From Deltaproteobacteria bacterium (lineage in GTDB: Bacteria > Myxococcota > Myxococcia > Myxococcales > 40CM-4-68-19), in NCBI GenBank assembly GCA_005879095.1, contig VBLM01000022.1:1-17572 (forward strand): DNA of 17,572 nt, written 5' to 3'. Position numbers and translations under genes: made by a program. Under the pieces are notes generated by a model, which saw only the letters and a program-made list of their open reading frames with translations, did not search any database and had not been told where the DNA came from. Each line of letters starts with the position of its first letter. Position 1 is the stretch's first letter. This document shows, in pieces, positions 6,906-16,100 of this stretch.

Positions 6906-7285
6906 AGCTGACTTCGGCCGGCGGCGACACCGTGCTGGCTGCCGGGCAGGGCGCGCGCGTGATCGGCTCGGCGCCTCCGGAGAGGGAGGCCGTGCCGCGC
7001 TCGGTGCTGCTGAAGGTCGCCTGGCCTGCCGACAAATCGACGCGGCAGGCGGCGGTGATGTTGCGCGGCGAGGCCGATCCCGGCGCGGTCGTTTCCATCA
7101 ACGGGCTGGAGATGCCGGTCGGCCACGACGGCAGGTTCGAAGCGGAGGTCCCGCTGGCGCCGGGGGCGAACCGGATCGCGGTGCGGACGATGGATCGGTT
7201 CGGCCGCACCGCCGACGAGGAGGAGACGCTGCGGGTCGATCGCCGGCCGCCGCCGGTGAAGGCCAGGAGCGAGGGATGGCAATGA
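6847..7285 (+). pseudogene. 3' fragment of the FecR-domain lipoprotein gene (duplication remnant)
   Basis: From 6848 the frame encodes 145 residues that match the C-terminal part of the intact FecR-type protein except one change: the second copy reads ETGEV where the first reads EAGEV (the other base difference is silent). The lipoprotein signal and most of the FecR domain are missing. The frame stays open upstream to a GTG at 6815, so a chimeric reading of 156 residues is possible, but it would have no export signal. Its stop still overlaps the intact barrel-protein start (ATGA at 7282), so any ribosome translating it would feed that gene. Confidence 0.85.
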
Positions 7286-7474
7286 TCTCGGCAGCGCTCT
7301 CGGCGCTCCTGGCGGCCCAGCCGCTCTCGGCCTCGGTGCCCCCGGCCGTGCGCGCCGACGGGCGGACGACGGCGCCCGTCGTGCTGTCGTTCGGGGTCGA
7401 GCCCGAGGAAGGGGAGAAGTTCGCCGACCAGGGCGCTATCGCGTGCGCGGGAGCGCCGACGATTCCGGCCGAGC
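6847..7474. repeat. Copy 2 of a 628-bp tandem duplication
   Basis: Direct, adjacent copy of 6219-6846. It supplies the real 5' end of the barrel-protein gene at 7282. The short sequence CGATTCCGGC occurs in register before copy 1 (6204-6213), before the joint (6832-6841) and at the end of copy 2 (7460-7469), suggesting recombination guided by this short homology. Confidence 0.95.
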
Positions 7475-9372
7475 ACGGTAAACCCGCGCGCGTCCTCGTC
7501 CCGGCTTCCGTGTCCGCAGGCCAGCTTTCGTGCAAGGCGCGCCGGCGCGGCGAAGACACGAATTTCTCACTGCATTTCCAACCACCCGGTCCGGGCCTCT
7601 ACGCCACCCTGGCGAAAGCGTTCCGGATCGGCGCCGGCGGCGTGGTCCGGGCGCCTGCCTCGTTGCGCGCGGCCGTCAGTGCCGGGACGATCGCGGCCGG
7701 TGAGGGTGGCACACTGCGCGCCGCGCTGCCTCCGGGCCGATCTCCCCGGGCTCTCGCCGTGGCGCTGATCGACGCCGAGGGCGAAGGCGCCGCGTTCCTT
7801 CCGCTTTCCGGCCGGACGCAGTTGCATCTCGAATCGAAGAAGCGCGCGCTCCTTTCCGTGCGGGTCGCGGGGACGGTTTTCGGACCGGTCCGGGCTCCGC
7901 AGGGCAAAGCGACGCTGCCCGTCGAAGTGCCGCCCGGAGTGCGCGAAGGCGTGGTGCGCGCCGTCGATCGGCTGGGCAACGTCCGCGAAGTCCTCGTCGA
8001 TCTGCAGACACCCGATCTTCCCCGGATCGCGGCGGTGCTGTCTGCGGCGCAGGTCGTAGCGGGCGAGGAACTGCGGCTGGCGGTCGCGGTCGCTGCCGCC
8101 GATGGATCGCCCGCCGAAAGCCCGGCCCCGCGCGCGTCCGCCCGCAGCGGCACGGTGGCGAAGCTGTCGCAGAACGGACCGGGATTCTGGACGGCGCGCT
8201 ATCGTGCTGCGGCCCCTCCCGGCCGGGATCTGGTCACCATCGAAGACCCTCTTGCCGGTCGCGTCGAGCTGGCGATTGAGGTCATCGCCGGTCCGCCGGC
8301 GGAGATCTCCCTTGCGCCTTCCAACCCGGCGCGTGCGGGCGAAGAGTTGATCCTGCACGCCGGCGTGCGCGACGCGGCCGGCAATTCACTGTCCAGCGTT
8401 CCGCTCGAGGCCTCGCTGGCCGGCGAGCGCGCCCGCGTTTCGTGGGACGGCACGCTCGCCGCCGTCGCCGCCCGGATTCCCGAACGATTGCCGGCAGAAC
8501 CGGCCTTGGAGCTGTCGGTACGAGCCGGCCCGTCCGCCCGGGCAACCTCGCGGATCGAGGTCCTCCCCGGCGAAGCGGCCAGTGCCGAGCTGCGCGCCGA
8601 GCCGGACCAGCGGCAGGGTCGCGTCCGTGCACTGGTGCGCGATCGCTTCGGCAATCCGCTCGGTACTTCCGGCTTTACTGTCGCCGCGCAGGGCGCCGAC
8701 GTCGGCGCCCTTCGTCGTTCGGCGGGCGGCGCCGCGGAAGCGACCCTCGACGCAGCGCCTCGCGCGCGCGAGGCCGATGCGACCATCGTGGCCGGTGGCC
8801 GGGTATTGGCGCGGGCCCACGTCGTCTTCGATCCTCCCCCTGCTGACTGGCTGGTCGTCGCCCGCGCCCGCGGCGGCGCGATGACGAACGGCGGTGCGGT
8901 GACCGCGCCGCGGCTCGGTGCCGATATCGGTGTGCGCCGATGGTTCGGCTCGATCGAGGGCGCCGTGCTTCTCGGCCTCGATGCGCTCTGGTATCGCGGA
9001 GACATCATCACGCAAGTGGGCGGCGTCGATCGGCCCATCTCGGAGCGGCTCTCGGCCTTTTCGCTGCCGCTCCTGATCCGCGCCCGGCTGCCGTTCGCCC
9101 GCCGGTTCGCGGCTGCCGTCGAGCTCGGTCCGGTCGCGACCCTGGCGTGGAGCGCGGCATCGAGCGACGTCAGCGGCACCGAGCGGCTCACCAATCTGGT
9201 GGGCGGCTTCCGCGCCGGCGCGTCGATCGACTATGTGCTCGGGCGCGGCCGAATTGCGCTCGGCGCCACCCTGGGCCGGACACGGCTCACCGATGGACCT
9301 TTGCGCGGCGAGATCGAGGGCCGCTCGCTGTTCGTAGGGTATGAAGCGTGGCTCGCGGACTTGAGTCCCTGA
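7282..9372 (+). CDS. Large exported Ig-like protein with C-terminal outer-membrane beta-barrel, 696 aa
   Basis: ATG 7282 is preceded by GAGGG at six bases and overlaps the upstream stop as ATGA; ATG 7276 is in frame but directly abuts the ribosome site. The protein starts with a signal peptide (MISAALSALLAAQPLSAS). Residues about 90-510 consist of several beta-sandwich modules resembling BIG/invasin-type domains ('ISLAPSNPARAGEELILHAG', 'VRDRFGNPLGTSGFTVAAQG'). Residues about 515-696 look like a small outer-membrane barrel of alternating-residue strands ('LGADIGVRRWFG', 'FSLPLLIRARLPF', 'AAAVELGPVATLAWSAA', 'FVGYEAWLADLSP'), though it lacks a terminal Phe. It probably displays a periplasmic Ig-like stalk from an outer-membrane anchor. 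It is coupled to the FecR-domain lipoprotein, its likely partner. I cannot assign a named family. Confidence 0.75.
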   Translation: MISAALSALLAAQPLSASVPPAVRADGRTTAPVVLSFGVEPEEGEKFADQGAIACAGAPTIPAEHGKPARVLVPASVSAGQLSCKARRRGEDTNFSLHFQPPGPGLYATLAKAFRIGAGGVVRAPASLRAAVSAGTIAAGEGGTLRAALPPGRSPRALAVALIDAEGEGAAFLPLSGRTQLHLESKKRALLSVRVAGTVFGPVRAPQGKATLPVEVPPGVREGVVRAVDRLGNVREVLVDLQTPDLPRIAAVLSAAQVVAGEELRLAVAVAAADGSPAESPAPRASARSGTVAKLSQNGPGFWTARYRAAAPPGRDLVTIEDPLAGRVELAIEVIAGPPAEISLAPSNPARAGEELILHAGVRDAAGNSLSSVPLEASLAGERARVSWDGTLAAVAARIPERLPAEPALELSVRAGPSARATSRIEVLPGEAASAELRAEPDQRQGRVRALVRDRFGNPLGTSGFTVAAQGADVGALRRSAGGAAEATLDAAPRAREADATIVAGGRVLARAHVVFDPPPADWLVVARARGGAMTNGGAVTAPRLGADIGVRRWFGSIEGAVLLGLDALWYRGDIITQVGGVDRPISERLSAFSLPLLIRARLPFARRFAAAVELGPVATLAWSAASSDVSGTERLTNLVGGFRAGASIDYVLGRGRIALGATLGRTRLTDGPLRGEIEGRSLFVGYEAWLADLSP

Positions 9373-9385
9373 GAGCGAGGAGCAG

Positions 9386-10019
9386 ATGCGCAAGGGCGAC
9401 AATCCCGAAGGCAAAGAGGCGCTGGCGGAGCTCGCGCACGAGCTGCGGCAGCCGCTCACCGGAATCCGCACCACCGCCGAGCTGCTCCTCGAAGCCCACG
9501 CGCGGGACCCTCGGGTCGCGGCACGGGTCAAGACCATCGTGCAGCAGGTAGAGCGCATCCAGCGGATCATCGACCGCTTCCGGCGCGCGGGGGCGCCGCC
9601 GGCCGAGGCGATGCGGGCCGACTTGAACCAGGCCCTCGACGTGGCCTGGTCGCTGCTCGAAGGTGAGGCGGAGCGGCAGGGCACCGTTCTGCAGCGCGAT
9701 CTTGGCGTCTCCCTGCCCGCCGTCGCGGCCGAGCAGATCGCGGTCGAGGAGATCCTCGGCAACCTGCTCCGCAATGCCCTGGAGGCGATGCGCCGCCTCA
9801 ACGGGCGGAGTGGAAGCCGTCGTCGAAGATGACGGCCCGGGCGTGCCCCCGGAGTTGAGGGCGCGCATCTTCAGCCGGCTGGCGACCGGACGCAGCGGTG
9901 GGACCGGCCTCGGCCTCTACATCAGCCGGGCGCTTGCCGAGGAGGCCGGCGGATCTCTCGAACTGCTCGACGGGCCGGGTGGGGCAAAGTTCCGCCTTCG
10001 CCTACCTTCTGCTACCTGA
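9386..10019 (+). pseudogene. Soluble histidine kinase split by a frameshift with apparent small deletion
   Basis: A GAGGAG ribosome site precedes ATG 9386, 13 bases after the barrel-protein stop. The first frame (to 9832) encodes a DHp domain with an intact H-box (ELAHELRQPLTGI, His18) and an N-box (GNLLRNALEAM), then degenerates into SGSRRRR and stops. The +1 frame carries on the same domain (VEAVVEDDGPGVPPELRARI, then SGGTGLGLYISRALAEEAGG) to a stop at 10017-10019. The crossover must lie between about 9790 and 9815. Joined, the N-box Asn to G1 Asp distance is about 19 residues, against 29 in the kinase at 3920. Roughly ten codons therefore seem to be missing, which argues for a deletion rather than a single-base error. 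With the frame restored it would be a sensorless cytoplasmic kinase of about 200 residues. Confidence 0.75.
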
Positions 10020-10101
10020 GCGCCGGCAACTGCACTTTGACTCCGAGGGTGGGCGCGGGTGTGGATGAAGTCAGTGCCCTCAGGCTGGTAAATTTCCATT
10101 C
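10020..10101 (+). promoter_or_regulatory. Intergenic region before the giant protein gene
   Basis: These 82 bases hold no gene on the plus strand. A TTGACT (10037-10042) is close to a -35 consensus, with only a poor GTGGAT at 18 bases. A TAAATT (10089-10094) lies too close to the start to fit that box. I see no hairpin terminator, so read-through from the kinase operon remains possible. Confidence 0.2.
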
Positions 10102-13100
10102 GTGTCCCCCCGCAGAGCCTTCCTTTTCTTGATGATTTGGAACGGCTGTGTGTGCGGGCGTACCGCGCCGCAGATCGGACCGTCGCTCGCGGCCGTCGAG
10201 CCCGGCACCGTGGTCGCCGGCGTGCGGACGCCGATCGCGCTGCACGGCAGCGGCTTTCGCGTGGCGGTGACGGCCGACCTCGGAGAGAAGACGGCGAGCG
10301 CCGAGCCGATCGCGGCGATCGCCGGGACGACGCCGCTGGAAACGCCGGTGCTGCGCGACGACGGCCTCGTCGAGGCGGTGCTGCCGGGGTCGCTGGAACC
10401 GGGCCTCTACCGGGTCGGGCTGTCACTCGGCACGCGGCAGGCGGGAGGAGACGTCGCGGTGGAGGTGGTCGCTCCGGTGGAGGTCGGGCTTCAGGCGCCG
10501 GCGGATCTCGCCGCCGGCGACGAGCGCGAATTCTCGCTGCAGATCTCCTCGCGGGCGCCTTCGGACGTGCAGTTGGCTCTCGATTCCGCGCAGGTCACGC
10601 CCGCGCAGGCAGCGGCGGTGAATGGTCTCTCCCTGCCGGCCTCGCTCGCCCCCGAACAGCCGCTGACGCTCTCCGCCAGGATTGCCTCCCTGCGGCCGCT
10701 GGCGGACACCTCGGCCACGCTCGAAGTGGCCGTGAGATGGACCGTCGGATCGGTTTCCGGCGTGGCCCGCGCCTCCGCGCCGCTGCGGGCGATGGGCCGG
10801 CCTCAGCTCTCGGTCTTGCTGCAGGCGCCCGCGGAGATCGAGGCCGGCGACGAGCAGTCCTTCAGCGCCACCATCTCGGCCCCGGCACAGATGGCGCTGA
10901 CGGGTCTCGCGGCCGCTTTCACCGCCGGCGGCGCGCTGGATCTCGCGACTGATCCTTCGCTCTCGGGAGCCGGTCTGCCGGCGGGAGGCACCCTGCAGCT
11001 GAAGGGGTCGATTCGCGGAGCGAGCGCGGGACCAGGCTCTCTCTCGCTGCAAGTGTCGGCTTCCGCCGAGCGCGGAGACGCGCCACTGCCGGTGTCGGTG
11101 GCGCGGCCGATTTCGGTGCGGCAGGGCCCCCTGCCGCTGCTCGCCGATCTCTCGCTTCCCGGCGTCGTCGAGGTCGGCGTTCCCGCCACCGGCCACGTCG
11201 TCATCCGCAACGACGGTGACGCCGTCCTCGCGGGCGCGCGGCTGAGCTTGACGGCGACGCAGGGCTCGATCTCGCCTGCCGAGTTGCAGCTCGATCTGGC
11301 GCCGGGAGGTTCCGTTCCGCAGGACTTCATCGCCGTGCCGTCGGTCGCCGGCGCCCCCGTTCAGGTGACGATCGGCTTGTCCGGGTCGAGCGCCCTCTCC
11401 GGCCGGCCTTTCTCCGCGCTGCCGGTCTCGGCGTCGTCCGGACCCGCTCGCCGGCCGGCCGCGCTCTCGCTGACGGCGTCCGCGGCACAGTCGCCGGCTT
11501 CGGTGGGGCAGCCGGTCAAGCTCGCCATCCAGGCGACGAACAGCGGCGACGTCGACGTGCACGGCGCCGTCATCACCGTCACCGCTTCGGGCGTGGGATC
11601 AGTCCTCGATCCGCCGCTGGCGCCCGTCGACATCGCGGCGGGGACGACGATGACGGGGTCCGTCGCGGTCGTCGGGAACGCGCCCGGGACGGCCGCTTTT
11701 CAAGTGGACGCTGCCGGCACGGATGCCGTCTCGGGCGCCGCCGTCAGCGGTTCGGGAAGCGCCGGTTTCGACGTGCAGGCGCCTGCGGAATTGACCGTCT
11801 CCTCCTCGGGCCCGGACCGGCTGGTGAGCGGGCAGTCGGACTCGATCGACGTAGCGGTGAGCAACGTCGGCGGGACCGACGCGCTGTCGGTCGCGCCGTC
11901 GGCCCGCGTGGCGGGACCGATCGGCACCGGCTCGCCGTCGCCGTCGTCCGTCGCGCGGCTCGCGCCCGGAGCGACGGTCCACTTCGCCGTGCCGGTGGTC
12001 GCGGGCAGTCCGGCGGGCAGCGCGGCCGTCTCGATGCAGGCCTCGGCCCTCGACGGCAATGGGGCAGGCGCCGTCTCCGGTTCAGCGCTCGATCTGGGCG
12101 TCACTGTCCTCGATCCGCCGCGCATCACCGCTTCTTTTCTGGCCGCGCTGCCCTCGACGGCAAGCGAGGGGCAGACTTTGCCCGCCGCGACCCTGCGGCT
12201 GACCGCGGCGGGAGCGCCATCCGCCGATGCGCGGCTGGTCGCGCTCCCGGCGCTGACCGTCTCGGGAAGCGGCACCGCTTCGGCCCAGGCGCCGTGCCCG
12301 CTGCCGTGCGCGCTCCCGGCCAGTGGAACGCTCGACATTCCCGTCCAGATCGTTGCCGGCAGCGCAGGGACGCTGCAGGTGGGAGCCGCTTTTTCGCCGG
12401 CGGTGGTCGACGCCGTGCAGGGCGCGCCGGTCGCCGCGGCCTCCGTATCGACGTCCGCGGTGGTGGTCCAGAAAGCGGGCGCGCTCTCCGTTCAGCTTCA
12501 GGCCCCTTCGCTGGTCGAGGGATTCGACGCGACGTTCAGCGTCACCATCTCGAACACCGGCGGGGCGCAGGTGGACGGCCTCGCCCTGGAGGCGCTGGAT
12601 GTGACCGCCGCTTCCGGAACGACGGTCGCCACGACCTCGACCTCGGCGCTTCCGGCTGGACCCCTCGCCGGTGGCGGTCACCTCACGTTCGGGTTCGGGG
12701 TGACGCCGCCAGCCGGCGCCGGCACGCTCACCGTGCATCTGCGCGTAGCTGGCGTGGAATCGAATACCGCCGAGCGGCGCGCCGTCGAGATCACTTCCAC
12801 GCCCTTCACGGTCCTGCAGGCCGGCGGCCTCCTCTCCGATCTGCGACCGCTGCCGGCGACGGCGACGATCGGCCAGATCGTGCCCGTCACCGCGGTCCTC
12901 ACCAACACCGGCCAGACGACCGTCTCCGCAGGGATCGCGTCGCTGTCGCAGCGCGGCGCTTCCGGCGACGGTGCCGCAACCTTCTCCGGCCCTGCCGAAG
13001 CGGCGCAGGACGTGGCTCCCGGTGCGTCGGCCGCCTTCACTTTCCAGATCACGGCCACCGCGGCCGGTCCGTTGCAGGTGATCGCCGACGCCTCCGGCAC

Positions 13101-16100
13101 CGTCCAGGGAAGCCCGGCGGTGGTCAGCGGCTCGTCGCGGGACATGACCCTCCAGGCGCCTGCGCAGCTCGCGGCGACGCTGGCCGTCGACCGGACGCAG
13201 GCCAGCACCGGACAGGCGCTGCGGCTGACGCTGGCGGTCCAGAATGTCGGTGAAGCGGACGCCGTTGGCATCGGCGCGACGGCGCCCACTGCGTTGCCCG
13301 GTTCGACCGCGGCGCTCGGCCCGGTGGCCACGGTCGCCACCGACACCGTCGCCGTGCTTCGGTCCGGAGAGCGCGCGACGTTCAGCTGGAGCACTTCGGC
13401 CACCTCGCCGGGCGCGGTCGCTTTCGGCGCAAGCGCAGCCGGCACCGACGGAAACGATTCCTCGCAGGCGCTGACCACCGGCGCGGTGCAGAGCGCGTCG
13501 GTCCAGGTGCAGGCCCGCGGCCAGCTGTCGCTCTCGGCCTCGGCCGCGCCTGCGCGCGTCTCGGCCGGACTGCAAAAAGTCTCGCTCACGCTGATCGCCG
13601 CGAATTCCGGCGGCGCGGACATCTCCCTCGCCGAGCCCGGGGCGCCGGTGGCCATCACCGGCGGGAGCGCGGCCGCGGCTCCGTCGCAATCGCCGGCCGC
13701 CGCCGCGGGGCTGGTCCTGCACTCGGGCGACAGCCATCCGTTCACCTGGACTTACGACGTCTCGGGCAGCGGGGCCATCTCCTGGCAGATTTCGGGAAGC
13801 GCGGTCGAAGCGAACACCGGTGAGACGCTCTCGGCCTCGGCCGCCTCAGGAAGCGTGACCGTCGAAGCCCCCGCCGGCCTCGGCCTCTCGCTCGCGGCCG
13901 CTCCGGCACAGGTCTCGGCCGGTCTGCAGCGCGTGCAGGTGACGCTCAGCGCGACCAACTCGGGCGGGGCCTCCCTGCAGCTTGCCGCACCCGCCGCTCC
14001 TTCGCTGCAAACGGCCGGGACGGCTGCGGCGACACTGGCGACCAGCCCGTCTTCGGGCGGAGCGTTGCTGGCAGGCGGGAGCACGAAGACGTGGACCTGG
14101 GCTTACGACGTCTCCGGAAGCGGCACGCTGACGTTCTCCGCTTCGGCCTCGGGAACCGACGCCAACAGCGGCACGGCGGTCTCGGCGACGCCGCCCTCGG
14201 CGAACCCGGTCGCCGTCGAGAAACCGGCCAGTCTCTCGCTGAGCGCGTCGCTCAGCGCGGCGACCGTCTCGGCGGGTCTGCAGCAGCTCAAGCTGACTTT
14301 GCAGGCGACCAACGGCGGCGGCGCCGGGCTAGTGCTGGCCGCGCTGCCGGTCCCTTCGGTGACGCCGACCGGCACGGCTTCCGCGGCGCTGGCCTCGAGC
14401 CCGCCGTCACCCGCCGGCGACGTGCTCGCGGGTGGCGCTGCGCGGTCGTTCACCTTTACCTACAATGTCGCCGGGAGCGGCACGCTCTCATACACGGCAT
14501 CGGCGAGCGGGTCCGACGCGAACGCGGGCACCGCCGTGAATGCAGCCGGTCCCGCTGCGGCGGGGCCCGCGACCGTCCAGAAGCCCGCAACGCTCACCGT
14601 AACGTCGGTCGTCGCTACGCCGGCGCAGGCGGCGGTGGGGGGCCCCATCGACGTGGCCGTCACCGTCGCCAACGGCGGCGAAGCCGCCGCGCTCGACGCG
14701 CAGCCGTCGTCCATCTCCGGGAGTGCAACCGCGACACAATCCGGATCGCCTTCACCGGCGCCGTCGTCTCTGGCGGGTGGGGCGAGCCGCATCTACCACA
14801 TCCCGTTCACCGCGCAGGCCCAGGGAAGCTTCGTTGCCGCGTCGGCCGCATCCGGCACCGATGCCAACGCCGGCGTCGTGGTGACCACGGCCGCCGTTTC
14901 CTCGGCCGCGATCGCCGTCACGGATACGCAGGCGGCGATCACTTCTCCGGCGGCGGGGGCGACGCTGCAGCCCGGCGCTTCGCTGACGGCTGTGGCCAGC
15001 GGCTGGAACACCGCCGGCACGATTATCACGCAGCTGTCGCTCTCCGCTTCCGGTCCGTGCACCATTGCTGCACCGGCCACGGTCTCCGGTTCGACCTCCA
15101 CCCTCGGGGCGAACTTCACCGTCTCCGCGAACGGCAGTGCCACCGCCGGAAGCGCCATCACCCTGGTGGCGCGGGCGACCGACGAACTGGGCGCCACCGT
15201 GTCCTCGGCACCCCTCACCATCACCATCGCCGTGCCCACCACGAGGGCGCTCTTCTGCAAGCCGCTGCAGGGGATGGCTGTGCCCGTTGGTCAGTGGGGG
15301 GAAGCGCGTGTCGAGGAACGGCTCAGCGACGGTACCTTCCGCGACGCGACGCTGGCGGCGTCCTGGTCGACGTCGGCGTCCGGCATCGCCACCGTTTCCG
15401 CCGGCGAGGTGCACGCCGTCGCCGCGGGGGATGCGACCGTCACTGCCTCGATCGACGGCCTCTCCGCCGGCTGCGCGGTCCATGTCGCCGGCGCGTCCAG
15501 CTTCGCGGTCCAACCGCCCGATCCGCTGCTGCTCGGGATCAACAACCAGTTCGGGCTCAAGTTCGTCCAGTACAACGCCACCTCGCATCCGACCGATCGC
15601 ACCGCCGCGGCGACGTGGACGACGAGCGCGCCGTCGGTGGCTACCGTGAGCGGCGGAACCGTGACCGGGAAGGGCAATGGGACCGCGACCATCACCGCCT
15701 GCTCGGGCAGCAACTGCGCCAGCACGCTGGTAGCGGTGGGATCGGACCTGGACATGCCGGGTCCGCTCAGCTCTCAGCGATTCGCGATCGGCGGGTCGCA
15801 GACGTTCAATTCGCTCCGGCTTCGTGACGGAACGACCACCGCCATCGCGGGCGACACGCCGCTCACGCTCAACGCCGGGTCCTTCCGCCTCGAAGCCGGC
15901 GCGTTCCTGGTCGGCGATGGCCGCTGGGCGCCCGGCGCGGTCTCGGACGGTTCGCTGACCGCAACGGGCGAAGGCGGCGCGGCGGGTCCCGGAGCGGGCG
16001 GCGGCGGCGGTGGAGGAGGCGGCGGAAGCGCTTTCTGCAACGGCAACAATTGCGGCGGCAGCGGGGCGGTGAAGGCCGGCGACGGCTCGGGTAGCTCGCT

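Noticed and set aside
9790..9832. Programmed ribosomal frameshift in the soluble kinase
   Set aside because: No slippery heptamer or downstream pseudoknot is evident, and the joined domain is about ten residues short, which fits a deletion better.
10012..10110. Minus-strand tail ending TLGVKVQLPALR that looks like the end of a barrel protein
   Set aside because: The frame upstream on that strand overlaps the start of the giant gene and is Arg/His-rich there; no plausible start or signal exists, so the resemblance is probably chance.
10465..14925. CRISPR or DNA-level satellite array
   Set aside because: The periodicity is at protein-domain level (about 108-120 codons) in a single open frame; DNA identity between units is low and no short repeat-spacer pattern exists.
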